NCBI RefSeq assembly: GCF_014650335.1 | Contig: NZ_BMUT01000008.1 | Location: 295,191 to 359,190 of the forward strand | Reading direction: 5' to 3' | Source: Streptomyces hiroshimensis | GTDB lineage: Bacteria > Actinomycetota > Actinomycetes > Streptomycetales > Streptomycetaceae | DNA: 64,000 nt | Part shown: positions 32,847 to 40,686 of the stretch, piece by piece | Layout: each line of letters starts with the position of its first letter | Numbering within the stretch: position 1 is the stretch's first letter | The notes under the pieces: generated by a model | Databases searched by the model: none | Seen by the model: the letters and a program-made list of their open reading frames with translations, nothing else | What the model was told of the DNA's origin: nothing | Translations under genes and position numbers: made by a program

Positions 32847-33168
32847 GGCTGCTCCATCTCCTCGTTATTGCGGCTACGTTGCTTGTGAATGTGAACGCTT
32901 TCACGAATCCCTCCGCAGGGGAAGGGCCGACGCCCAGTCGTGAAACTGGTGTGGTCCATCAAGGAAAGGGAGGGGTTCGGGCTGTATCGGAAGGCCGGAA
33001 GAGCGGACGTCCCGATCGCCATGAAGAGATTCGCAAACCTCGGCGGCGGATACAACCCCTTCTGGAAAGTTTTTTTTGATTCCTCGGTGTCGGCTAGGTC
33101 ACAGCCGTACTTCCAGGGGGTGGAACCCAGTCTAAACGTTCGAGTGGAAGGACTTTAGGCCCTAGCAC
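32847..33168 (-). promoter_or_regulatory. Long AT-richer leader and promoter region of wblE
   Basis: 322 bases without a supported gene. The reverse strand holds a run of eight A at about 33070-33077, a GGGTTGTATCCGCC element downstream of it, and GTGAAAGCGTTCAC, an interrupted palindrome at 32891-32904, close to the gene. Open frames on the plus strand lack coding character. It probably holds the wblE promoter and a regulated leader. Confidence 0.5.
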
Positions 33169-34137
33169 TCACACAATCACACGCAGTGCACGGCGAACGC
33201 CTGTGAACGTCACGCTGCTCCGCACTCCCAGGTGGTCACCGTCCATCTGGAACGGCAGCGGAACCTGCGAATGCAAGGTGAACTGCGTCTGGTCGTGCAA
33301 GGACACGGTGTGCTTGCCCCGGGGACCGCGCTCGGGCGTGGACGTGAGCAGCTGGGTGACGTAACGGCCGGCCGCCGGCGTCGACAGCTTGGTGAATCCG
33401 AGCACGTCAAGGGCGGTGTCGAAGGACGCCTGCGGCGACGCGTAGACCGGGCGGTTGTTGAGGTACGTCCACGGCGCCGTGTTGCAGATTATCGACATGA
33501 CGAGATTCTCGAGTGGCTCCTCGCCCGGCCGTTCGAGGGTGATCGTGCCCCGCCTGCGGTGGGTCTCCCCGACGAATTGACGCATCACCTGTCGCACATA
33601 CAGCGCAGGTGTCGACCGCTTGCCGCGCTCGCGCTGCTGCTCCACCCGGCCGATGACCCCCGCGTCGAAGCCGAAGCCGGCGCAGAAGGTGAACCAGCGG
33701 GGCGGGACCCCCTCGTCCTCCGTGCCGGGCGTGCCGGCCGCGAGACCGAGGCCGACCGTGCGCTCGGTGCCGTCGCGCAGGGCGTCCAGCAGGGCACCGG
33801 TCGCCTCCACGACGTCGTTGGGCAGCCCCAGGGCGCGCGCGAAGACGTTGGTGGAGCCCCCGGGCACCACGGCGAGCCGGGGCAGTCCCTCGGGGTCGGG
33901 GCCGGCGTGCAGGAGGCCGTTGACGACCTCGTTGACCGTGCCGTCGCCGCCGAGTGCCACCACCAGACCGGTGTTCCCGCTCTCGGCCGCCTGCCGGGCC
34001 AGATCGCGGGCATGGCCCCGGTACTCCGTGGTGGCGACCTCCAGCTTGAGATCGCTGGCGAGCGCATGGACCAGGACATCACGGGTACGGGCACTGGTGG
34101 TGGTGGCCGAGGGGTTGACCACGAGGAGCGCACGCAT
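33169..34137 (-). CDS. Diacylglycerol kinase-like lipid kinase
   Basis: A 322-residue member of the DAGK catalytic-domain family. MRALLVVNPSATTTSART starts the fold, VVALGGDGTVNEVVNGLL is the nucleotide-binding GGDGT motif, and VVPGGSTNVFARALGLP the second conserved loop. Family members phosphorylate diacylglycerol, sphingoid bases or other lipids; the substrate is not settled by sequence. ATG 34137 begins the fold directly; the frame ten codons upstream is not needed. It lies upstream of wblE on the same strand. Confidence 0.88.
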   Translation of the reverse strand: MRALLVVNPSATTTSARTRDVLVHALASDLKLEVATTEYRGHARDLARQAAESGNTGLVVALGGDGTVNEVVNGLLHAGPDPEGLPRLAVVPGGSTNVFARALGLPNDVVEATGALLDALRDGTERTVGLGLAAGTPGTEDEGVPPRWFTFCAGFGFDAGVIGRVEQQRERGKRSTPALYVRQVMRQFVGETHRRRGTITLERPGEEPLENLVMSIICNTAPWTYLNNRPVYASPQASFDTALDVLGFTKLSTPAAGRYVTQLLTSTPERGPRGKHTVSLHDQTQFTLHSQVPLPFQMDGDHLGVRSSVTFTGVRRALRVIV

Positions 34138-34229
34138 GCGCGCCAGCCTACCTACCTGTCGGTACACGAACGGCCCCGGCCCGCCTTCGGCCCCCCTCGG
34201 ATCGTCGGCGCTACGGCTACCCTGCTGGG

Positions 34230-34676
34230 GTGAGCAGCAAGCAGTCCGCGCCGAAAAACGCCCGTACGAGCGCCCCCGCCCCCGTCGGCCCCCGGCCGAC
34301 CCGGTTGACGGCGGCCGCCGTGCTGACCGGCCTGGAGGGCGCGGCGCTCGCCGCCGCCGGCATCTACCTGCTGGTCATGGGCCTGCTCGGCAAGCCGGAC
34401 AGCCCGCAGCAGGCGGAGACGGGCGGTCTGACCGTGCTCGCGCTCGCCGCGCTGCCGCTGCTGGCCGCGCGAGGGCTGTGGCTGCGCCGCCGGTGGAGCC
34501 GGGGGCCCGCCATGATCACGCAGATCATGGCGCTGCCGGTGGCCTGGACGCTGTACGTCGGGGGCGGGGCGATGATCGCTGCGGCGGGCGCGCTGGTCGT
34601 TGTGGCCTTGGGCACGCTGGCGCTGCTGGTCAACCCGACGGCGACGGAGGCGCTGGGGATCGGCCCGCGGGGCTGA
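34230..34676 (+). CDS. Small membrane protein, unknown function
   Basis: A 148-residue protein with a Pro/Ala-rich cytosolic N-terminus and four hydrophobic segments (LTGLEGAALAAAGIYLLVMGLL, LTVLALAALPLLAARGLWL, MITQIMALPVAWTLYVG, GALVVVALGTLALLVN). I do not recognise a named family. It starts at GTG 34230 and is divergent from the lipid kinase, 92 bases away. Confidence 0.75.
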   Translation: MSSKQSAPKNARTSAPAPVGPRPTRLTAAAVLTGLEGAALAAAGIYLLVMGLLGKPDSPQQAETGGLTVLALAALPLLAARGLWLRRRWSRGPAMITQIMALPVAWTLYVGGGAMIAAAGALVVVALGTLALLVNPTATEALGIGPRG

Positions 34677-34710
34677 GCCCACGGGGCTCCGCCCCGGACC
34701 CCGGTCCTCA

Positions 34711-34741
34711 GACTCCCCCAGCTACCGCTGGGGGCACCCCC
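34711..34741. terminator. Streptomyces-type interspersed palindrome, probable terminator
   Basis: CCCCCAGC (34715-34722), loop TACC, GCTGGGGG (34727-34734), flanked by GACT and CACCCCC. Sequences of the form CCCCCAGCnnnnGCTGGGGGnACCCCC are, from memory, widely dispersed in Streptomyces genomes. Here it lies between convergent genes (the membrane protein and sigH). Confidence 0.7.
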
Positions 34742-34764
34742 ACGGGCTTACTTATTTTGTGCGT

Positions 34765-35679
34765 CTACTCCTCGATCAGCAGCCTGTCCCGCAGCTGCGC
34801 CAGCGTCCTCGCCAGCAGCCGTGACACGTGCATCTGTGAGATCCCGACCTCCTGGGCGATCTGCGACTGGGTCATATTGCCGAAGAACCGCAGCAGGAGG
34901 ATCTTCTTCTCGCGCGGCGGCAGGTCCTCCAGCAGGGGCTTGAGGGACTCGCGGTACTCGACGCCCTCCAGCGCCTCGTCCTCCGCGCCGAGGGTGTCCG
35001 CGACCGCCGGGGACTCGTCGTCCGTGTCGGGCACGTCCAGGGAGAGGGTGCTGTAGGCGTTGGCGGACTCCAGCCCCTCCAGCACCTCCTCCTCGGAGAT
35101 GCCCAGGTGCTCGGCCAGCTCGTGGACCGTGGGCGCGCGGCCGTGCCGCTGGGAGAGCTCGGCGGTGGCCGTGGTCAGGGCCAGCCGAAGCTCCTGCAGC
35201 CGGCGCGGGACCCGGACCGCCCAGCCCTTGTCGCGGAAGTGCCGCTTGATCTCCCCGACGACCGTGGGGGTCGCGTACGTGGAGAACTCGACGCCGCGAT
35301 CGGGGTCGAAACGGTCCACCGACTTGATCAGGCCGATGGTGGCGACCTGGGTGAGGTCGTCGAGCGGCTCGCCCCGATTGCGGAAGCGCCGGGCCAGGTG
35401 CTCCACCAGCGGCAGGTGCATCCGCACGAGGTGATTGCGCAGCTCGGCCCGCTCGGGCGAACCGTCCGGCAGCGCCCGCAGCTCGATGAACAGGGCCCGG
35501 GCACCACTGCGGTCCTGCGCGGTGGAGTGCCGGTGCTGGTGCTGGTCCATGTGGTCCGCCCGCTCTGGTGGATCGCTCGCCTCGTCCGGCGCGGGATTCG
35601 CAGGATCGCCCGGCAGCTGTCGGGCAGGCTGCTGCGGGATGGCCGGGGTACGCACCCCCCGCGACGATGCAGTACTCAC
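34765..35679 (-). CDS. sigH: SigB/F/G-family stress sigma factor SigH
   Basis: An alternative sigma factor for osmotic stress and morphological differentiation. The domain opens at LFIELRALPDGSPERAELRN; region 2 (RRFRNRGEPLDDLTQVATIGLIKSVDRFDPDRGVEFSTYA), region 3 (RRLQELRLALTTATAELSQRHGR) and region 4 (LLRFFGNMTQSQIAQEVGISQMHVSRLLARTL) follow. GTG 35679, 16 bases after the prsH stop and behind GAGGG, gives 304 residues; ATG 35550 would give a shorter form starting MDQHQHRHS. Multiple SigH isoforms are known in S. coelicolor. It is co-transcribed with its anti-sigma gene. Confidence 0.93.
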   Translation of the reverse strand: MSTASSRGVRTPAIPQQPARQLPGDPANPAPDEASDPPERADHMDQHQHRHSTAQDRSGARALFIELRALPDGSPERAELRNHLVRMHLPLVEHLARRFRNRGEPLDDLTQVATIGLIKSVDRFDPDRGVEFSTYATPTVVGEIKRHFRDKGWAVRVPRRLQELRLALTTATAELSQRHGRAPTVHELAEHLGISEEEVLEGLESANAYSTLSLDVPDTDDESPAVADTLGAEDEALEGVEYRESLKPLLEDLPPREKKILLLRFFGNMTQSQIAQEVGISQMHVSRLLARTLAQLRDRLLIEE

Positions 35680-35695
35680 GGAGCCCCCTCTTCCG

Positions 35696-36109
35696 TCACG
35701 GCTGTCCGGGGCCGGCGCCGCGCTTCTTGTGCAGGCTGATGCTGACCGTACGGTCGTCGGCGACCGTCGAGTCGACCTCACCGGCCAGGGCGGAGAGCAC
35801 CGTCCAGGCGAAGGTGTCGCGCTCGGGTGCGCGGCCGTCCGTGGTGGGCGCCGAGACGGTCACCCGCAGCGCATCGCCCACCAGGCGGAAGACGCAGCTG
35901 AGAACGGAGCCGGGCACGGCTTGTTGCAGAAGGATCGCGCACGCCTCGTCCACCGCGATGCGCAAGTCCTCGATCTCGTCGAGGGTGAAGTCCAAGCGGG
36001 CCGCGAGACCGGCTGTCGCCGTCCGCAGCACCGACAGGTAGGCACCCGCAGCGGGCAGCCGGACTTCCACGAAGTCCTGGGTCCCGGGCTCGCCTGCGAT
36101 TGGGGACAC
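35696..36109 (-). CDS. prsH: Anti-sigma factor of SigH (HATPase, RsbW/SpoIIAB type)
   Basis: A 137-residue HATPase_c_2 protein placed directly before sigH, matching PrsH/UshX, which holds SigH inactive. EDLRIAVDEACAILLQQAVPG is the N-box region with the Asp-Glu signature; the glycine boxes are degenerate (GEVDSTVADDRTVSISLHK). The start at GTG 36109 (VSPIAGEPGTQDF) is chosen because GGAGG lies five bases ahead; the frame upstream is not coding-like. Confidence 0.88.
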   Translation of the reverse strand: MSPIAGEPGTQDFVEVRLPAAGAYLSVLRTATAGLAARLDFTLDEIEDLRIAVDEACAILLQQAVPGSVLSCVFRLVGDALRVTVSAPTTDGRAPERDTFAWTVLSALAGEVDSTVADDRTVSISLHKKRGAGPGQP

Positions 36110-36264
36110 CCTCACCTCCAAGGTGGCACAAGCTTCTTGAGCTGTTACGAGCGCCGGCCCCCGCCCTCGGCCGCCCTTCGGTCGAAGGTCGCTCGCGGGC
36201 CGGTGCGGCACATGGTTCGGCTGCGACGCTATCGCGATCTGCGGTTCCGTGGAGCGGCCCCGCG

Positions 36265-36300
36265 ACTGTCACTCATGGTAAACCCATGAGCACGGACAGT
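36265..36300. promoter_or_regulatory. Two-tier palindrome upstream of the prsH-sigH operon
   Basis: CTCATGG (36272-36278), TAAAC, CCATGAG (36284-36290) is a perfect 7-bp inverted repeat, enclosed by a second pair, ACTGTC (36265-36270) and GACAGT (36295-36300). It is 40 bases downstream of the acetyltransferase stop and about 160 bases before prsH; it may be an operator or a weak terminator. Confidence 0.45.
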
Positions 36301-36339
36301 GGCTAGGGGCTTGCGGTCCCAAATCGAAAGAGCTGTCGC

Positions 36340-36864
36340 CTAGTTGGGATTTTCGTCACTCTGCGCGAGCGCCGCAAGGGTGCGGAGAGGTTCTCCGGAC
36401 AACCGGTACGTGGTCCATTCGTCCATGGGTTCGGCGCCCAGGGATTTGTAGAACCCGATCGAGGGCGTGTTCCAGTCCAGCACTGACCATTCGAAACGCC
36501 GGTAGCCGCGGTCCGTGCAGATCCGGGCGAGGGTCGCGAGGAGCGCCTTGCCGTACCCGCCGCCGCGCGCCTCGGGGCGCACGTAGAGATCCTCCAGCCA
36601 GACACCGTGCGTACCCGTCCAGGTGGAGAAGTTGCGGAACCAGATCGCGAAGCCGACCGGTTCCGCCGCCCCGGGCGCCTCACCGACCACAGCCTCGTCA
36701 CTCTCCGCTATCAGGGCGAACGCCGCCGGGTGCTCCCCGAAGAAGGCCTCGTGCAGCTGTTCCTCGGTCGCCCGGGCGTCCTCCACCGACCGTTCGTACG
36801 CCGCGAGTTCGCGGATCATCACACAGAGGGCGGGAACGTCTGCGGGCGTGGCGGCTCGGATCAT
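36340..36864 (-). CDS. GNAT-family N-acetyltransferase (SSAT2/diamine-type)
   Basis: A 174-residue acetyl-CoA-dependent transferase. IRAATPADVPALCVMIRELAAYE starts the fold; WLEDLYVRPEARGGGYGKALLATLA is motif A with the R/QxxGxG/A acetyl-CoA loop; FEWSVLDWNTPSIGFYKSLGAEPMDEW completes it. The WLEDLYV and LDWNTPSI blocks are those of spermidine/spermine or thialysine acetyltransferases. Substrate not proven. It is upstream of prsH-sigH on the same strand. Confidence 0.88.
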   Translation of the reverse strand: MIRAATPADVPALCVMIRELAAYERSVEDARATEEQLHEAFFGEHPAAFALIAESDEAVVGEAPGAAEPVGFAIWFRNFSTWTGTHGVWLEDLYVRPEARGGGYGKALLATLARICTDRGYRRFEWSVLDWNTPSIGFYKSLGAEPMDEWTTYRLSGEPLRTLAALAQSDENPN

Positions 36865-36886
36865 GCGTGCATGCTAGCGGGCGCCG

Positions 36887-37147
36887 TCAGACCAGCCGCT
36901 GGTCCACGTAGCACCACCGCCAGCTCTGGCCCGGCTCGTAGCTGCGCATCACCGCGTGCCCCGTCTCCCGGAAGTGGCCCGTGGCGTGCCGGTACGGCGA
37001 GGAGTCGCAGCATCCGACGTGGCCGCAGACCAGGCACAGCCGCAGCTGCACGGGGTGGCTGCCGGCCGCCTCGCACTCCGGGCACGTCGGGTGTGCGGCG
37101 ACGGGCTCGGGGCGCGGCAGCCCGGGAAGATGCTGGCACTCGCTCAT
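36887..37147 (-). CDS. UBP-type zinc-finger protein
   Basis: An 86-residue protein that is almost entirely one ZnF-UBP domain: C4, H6, C22-x2-C25, CLVCGHVGCC, HATGHFRETGH and the closing YEPGQSWRWCYVDQRLV. In eukaryotes this finger binds the ubiquitin C-terminus. Bacterial stand-alone copies are frequent in actinobacteria and have no known ligand. ATG 37147 begins directly at the finger. It is divergent from the antiporter gene, 116 bases away, a linkage I have seen in other Streptomyces. Confidence 0.88.
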   Translation of the reverse strand: MSECQHLPGLPRPEPVAAHPTCPECEAAGSHPVQLRLCLVCGHVGCCDSSPYRHATGHFRETGHAVMRSYEPGQSWRWCYVDQRLV

Positions 37148-37263
37148 GATTGCCAGATTAGATCGCACCGCCGACAAGCGATCGCCCGCACCGGCCGGCA
37201 CGCACGACCGCACCACTGCACCACACGCACCACGCGCACCTACGAGGAGACAGGCCCGCCCCG

Positions 37264-38865
37264 ATGGACGTCATGCCACTGCTGATTCTGGTCGCGGGTG
37301 CCGCCGCCATCGCCGGAGCGGCGCGGCGCACCCCCGTGCCCGCGCCCCTGATGCTCGTCGCCGCGGGCCTCGTCGCCTCCCAGATCCCCGGTGTACCCGA
37401 CTACACGCTCGACCCGGGCGTCGTGCTGCCCCTCCTGCTGCCGCCCCTGCTGCACACGGCCGCGCTCGACAGCTCCTACCTCGACCTGCGGGCCAACATC
37501 CGCCCCGTCGCGCTCCTGTCCGTCGGCTACGTCCTCTTCGCGACGCTCGCCGTCGGTTACGCGGCCCACCTCATCGTCCCCGGGCTGCCGCCGACGGCCG
37601 CCCTCGTGCTCGCCGCCGTGGTCGCCCCGCCCGACGCCGTCGCGGCCACCGCCATCGCCCGCCGCCTCGGGCTGCCCTCGCGCATCACCACGATCCTGCA
37701 GGGCGAGTCCCTCGTGAACGACGCGACCGCCATCACCGCCTACAAGGTGGCCCTCGCCGCCGCCGTCGGCGCGGGCGCGACCTGGGGCGAGGGCATCGGC
37801 GAGTTCGCCGTCGCCTCCCTCGGCGGCATCGGCGTCGGCCTGGCCCTCATGGTGCCGCTGCACTGGCTGCGCAAGCACCTGCGCGAACCGCTGCTGCAGA
37901 ACACCCTCTCCCTGCTGATCCCCTTCGCCGCCTACGCCGCCGCCGAAGCGGCCCACGCCTCCGGGGTGCTCGCCGTCGTGGTCGTCGCCCTCTGGCTCGG
38001 ACACCACTCCTGGCAGGTCGACTTCGCCACCCGGCTGCAGGAGGCCGCCGTGTGGAAGATGGTCTCCTTCATCCTCGAATCCGCCGTCTTCGCCCTCATC
38101 GGACTGCAGCTGCCCGTCGTGCTGCGCGGCCTCGACACCTACGGAGCGGGGGCGGCCGCCTGGTACGCGGTCGCCGTCTTCCTCGCCGTCGTGGCGGCCC
38201 GCTTCGTCTGGGTCTACCCCGCCACGTTCCTGCCGCGCGCCCTGTCCGCGCGGATCCGCGAGCGGGAGCCCGACACCACCTGGAAGAGCCCGCTCGTCGT
38301 CGGCTGGGCCGGCATGCGGGGCGTCGTCTCCCTCGCCATCGCCTTCTCCATCCCCGTCACCACGCACGCCGGGGACCCCTTCCCCCACCGCAACCTCGTC
38401 CTCTTCCTCACCTTCACCACCGTCATCGGCACCCTCGTCGTCCAAGGGCTGACCCTGCCCCCGCTGATCCGCCTGCTGCGGCTGCCCGCCCGCGACAGCG
38501 CCGCGGAGACCCTCGCGGAGGCCCAGGCGCAGAACGAGGCCTCACTCGTCGCCGAGCGCCGCCTGGACGAGCTCCTCGCCGACGAGCGGAACGCCTTGCC
38601 GGCGCCTCTCGCCGACCGGCTCCGGGTCGTCATGGAACGGCGCCGCAATGCGGTGTGGGAGCGGCTCGGGACGGTCGACGCGACCACGGGGGAGTCCGCG
38701 GACGATCTCTACCGGCGGCTCGCCCGCGAGATGATCGGCGCCGAGCGGGAGGTCTTCGTGCGGTTGCGGGACGAGCGGCGCATCGACGACGAGATGCTGC
38801 GTACGCTTCTGCGGCGGCTTGACCTGGAGGAGGCCGCCGCGTACCGCGAGGAGGGCGGTGCCTGA
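37264..38865 (+). CDS. CPA1-family Na+/H+ antiporter
   Basis: A 533-residue proton/cation exchanger. The membrane domain (about residues 1-410) has twelve or so hydrophobic segments with VVAPPDAVAATAIARRLGLPSRITTILQGESLVNDATA, which holds the conserved ion-binding PPD and ND residues, and GWAGMRGVVSLAIAFSIP near the end. A cytosolic tail of about 120 charged residues follows. It exports Na+ or K+ for pH and salt homeostasis. ATG 37264 has GAGGAG only at 14 bases, so ATG 37273 is an alternative start. Confidence 0.9.
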   Translation: MDVMPLLILVAGAAAIAGAARRTPVPAPLMLVAAGLVASQIPGVPDYTLDPGVVLPLLLPPLLHTAALDSSYLDLRANIRPVALLSVGYVLFATLAVGYAAHLIVPGLPPTAALVLAAVVAPPDAVAATAIARRLGLPSRITTILQGESLVNDATAITAYKVALAAAVGAGATWGEGIGEFAVASLGGIGVGLALMVPLHWLRKHLREPLLQNTLSLLIPFAAYAAAEAAHASGVLAVVVVALWLGHHSWQVDFATRLQEAAVWKMVSFILESAVFALIGLQLPVVLRGLDTYGAGAAAWYAVAVFLAVVAARFVWVYPATFLPRALSARIREREPDTTWKSPLVVGWAGMRGVVSLAIAFSIPVTTHAGDPFPHRNLVLFLTFTTVIGTLVVQGLTLPPLIRLLRLPARDSAAETLAEAQAQNEASLVAERRLDELLADERNALPAPLADRLRVVMERRRNAVWERLGTVDATTGESADDLYRRLAREMIGAEREVFVRLRDERRIDDEMLRTLLRRLDLEEAAAYREEGGA

Positions 38866-38945
38866 GGTTTGCGTGCCCAGGTGCGGGTCGGCCGTGGGTT
38901 TGTGCCCACCCCTTCCGCCCTGCGGAACGCCTGCCCACAAACCGG

Positions 38946-39866
38946 TCAGGGTGATCCAGTGATCACCGCTACCGCTGTCGTTCCCCTCGGGAACGCGCCC
39001 TCCTCCGTCAGTGTCGTCAGGCCGTACAGCATCTTCGCCACGTACAGCCGTTCCAGTGGCAGGGCGTGGCGGGCCGTGAAGTCGTCGGCGAAGGCCTCCA
39101 GTGCCGGTGACGTCCTGGCGTAGCCGCCGCAGTGGAAGCGCTCGTCCAGCCGCCACGCCCCGCGCCGCCCGCCGTACGCCTCGTCCTGCAGGCGCTCGAC
39201 CTCCGCGCCCAGGAAGCCGCCCTTGAGCACGGGGAAGCCGATGGCCCGCTGCCCCTCGCCCAGCCCGGCGGCCAGGCCGGCGAGCGTGCCGCCCGTGCCG
39301 CACGCGACCCCGACGACGTCCGCCATCCCGCGCAGCTCGCGCCCGAGCTCCGCGCAGCCGAGCACGGCGGCGGCGTTGGACCCGCCTTCGGGCACGACGA
39401 AGCAGTCGCCACCCGCGCGCTCGGTCAGCCGGGCCAGCACCTCCGGCTCCGCCTTGTGCCGGTACGTGGCCCGGTCGATGAACATCAGCCGCATGCCGGA
39501 CGCGACGCAGTAGCGCAGCGACGGGTTCAGCGGGCGGTCGGCGAGCTCCTCGCCGCGGACGACGCCGACGGTGGTGAAGCCGAGCAGACGGCCCGCCGCG
39601 GCGGTGGCCCGCAGGTGGTTGGAGTAGGCGCCGCCGAAGGTCAGCAGGGTGTGCCGGCCCTCCTCCGCCGCGGCCTGCAGGTTGGGCGCGAGCTTGCGCC
39701 ACTTGTTGCCGGGCAGCTCGGGGTGTATCAGGTCGTCCCGCTTGAGCAGCAGCCGTACGCCGTGCCGGGCGAACCTCTCGTCGGGGAGCTCCACGAGCGG
39801 GGACGGCAGCCGCGGCCGCAGGCCGGCGAGCCCGGCACTGCCGGCGGCGGGGGGATGGCTGGTCAC
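38946..39866 (-). CDS. PLP-dependent D-cysteine desulfhydrase / ACC deaminase family enzyme
   Basis: A 306-residue fold-type II PLP enzyme. LLLKRDDLIHPELPGNKWRKL places the PLP lysine at K55; LLTFGGAYSNHLRATAAAG and the VACGTGGTLAGLAAGLGEGQRAIGFPVLKG phosphate-binding loop follow. The family includes ACC deaminase and D-cysteine desulfhydrase; without the residues specific to the former I favour a desulfhydrase-type role. GTG 39866 is the start. Confidence 0.85.
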   Translation of the reverse strand: MTSHPPAAGSAGLAGLRPRLPSPLVELPDERFARHGVRLLLKRDDLIHPELPGNKWRKLAPNLQAAAEEGRHTLLTFGGAYSNHLRATAAAGRLLGFTTVGVVRGEELADRPLNPSLRYCVASGMRLMFIDRATYRHKAEPEVLARLTERAGGDCFVVPEGGSNAAAVLGCAELGRELRGMADVVGVACGTGGTLAGLAAGLGEGQRAIGFPVLKGGFLGAEVERLQDEAYGGRRGAWRLDERFHCGGYARTSPALEAFADDFTARHALPLERLYVAKMLYGLTTLTEEGAFPRGTTAVAVITGSP

Positions 39867-39909
39867 GCCCCCATTGTCACGCGAGCGGGCGGGCGGGCCA
39901 CGGGGAGCC

Positions 39910-40500
39910 TCACTTCAGCCGCTCACGGACCCGCTCGCGCAGCCACTCCATGGAGAAGCCGACGGGGTCGGACTTGCCGGGGCGCCACTCCAGGTGGCCG
40001 ATGACGGACCGCTCGGTCCAGCCGTGGTGCCGGCAGATCGCGGCCGCCACCTGTTCGATGGCCAGGAGCTGGTCCTGCGGCCAGGGGTCCTCGCCGTCGC
40101 CGCGGTTGACGCACTCGAAGCCGTAGAAGTGGACGTTCCCGTCGGTGTCCGCCCACCGGACGGGCGGCAGCCGCTTCTCGGCGATCACCGCCTTGAGGAC
40201 GTCGCCGTCGCCGCCCCCGGCGTGGTTGGCGCGCCCGCAGCCGACGAGGTGGATCGCGCCGTCCTTGGCGATGACGCCGTGGCACAGGGGGCCCGGCAGC
40301 TCGTCGTAGCCGTTCCAGCACAGCCGCACGGTGCTGTCGGTGCCCGAGGTGGCGGAGTGGTGGATCATCACGCCGTTGACGGGCCCCCAGGGGCCGTGCC
40401 CGGCCCGGTTGTGGTGGCGCCAGCCGTCCACCTCGACAACGGTGGCGCCCTCGCGTCTGAGCGCGGCCAGGAACTCGTTCGCGGACATGGGTGGGGCCAT
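39910..40500 (-). CDS. N-acetylmuramoyl-L-alanine amidase-domain protein (Amidase_2)
   Basis: A 196-residue protein with the zinc-dependent Amidase_2 (T7 lysozyme/PGRP) fold: NGVMIHHSATSGTD with zinc-ligand His, HGVIAKDGAIHLVGCGRANHAGGG, NVHFYGFECVNRGD and SVIGHLEWRPGKSDPVGFSMEWLR with the second His and the terminal K-x-D-P motif. It cleaves the muramoyl-alanine bond. No signal peptide is seen, which is unusual for a wall enzyme; export by another route or a role on internal muropeptides are options. ATG 40500 follows GGAGGG. Confidence 0.87.
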   Translation of the reverse strand: MAPPMSANEFLAALRREGATVVEVDGWRHHNRAGHGPWGPVNGVMIHHSATSGTDSTVRLCWNGYDELPGPLCHGVIAKDGAIHLVGCGRANHAGGGDGDVLKAVIAEKRLPPVRWADTDGNVHFYGFECVNRGDGEDPWPQDQLLAIEQVAAAICRHHGWTERSVIGHLEWRPGKSDPVGFSMEWLRERVRERLK

Positions 40501-40686
40501 GCCGCCCTCCCTAGGTTCGGCAGGTGGCGTACGCCGGTCGCGTAGGCCGAATGACCCCCTTGTACCCAAAAGTTCGCAGGTGGGCCGGGCGTTCGGATAT
40601 CGTGCGAGCCGATCCGGCCGTTGGCCGAATATCCCACCGATCGCATCGTCGACAGCGTCGTCGACCGGAAGTACGGACCAAGGACT

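Noticed and set aside
33040..33100. Sigma-R-like GGAAT...GTT pair upstream of wblE on the reverse strand
   Set aside because: The spacing is 22 bases instead of 18-19.
32940..33158. 72-residue plus-strand frame in the wblE leader
   Set aside because: No ribosome site, atypical codon use, and it lies in an AT-rich regulatory region.
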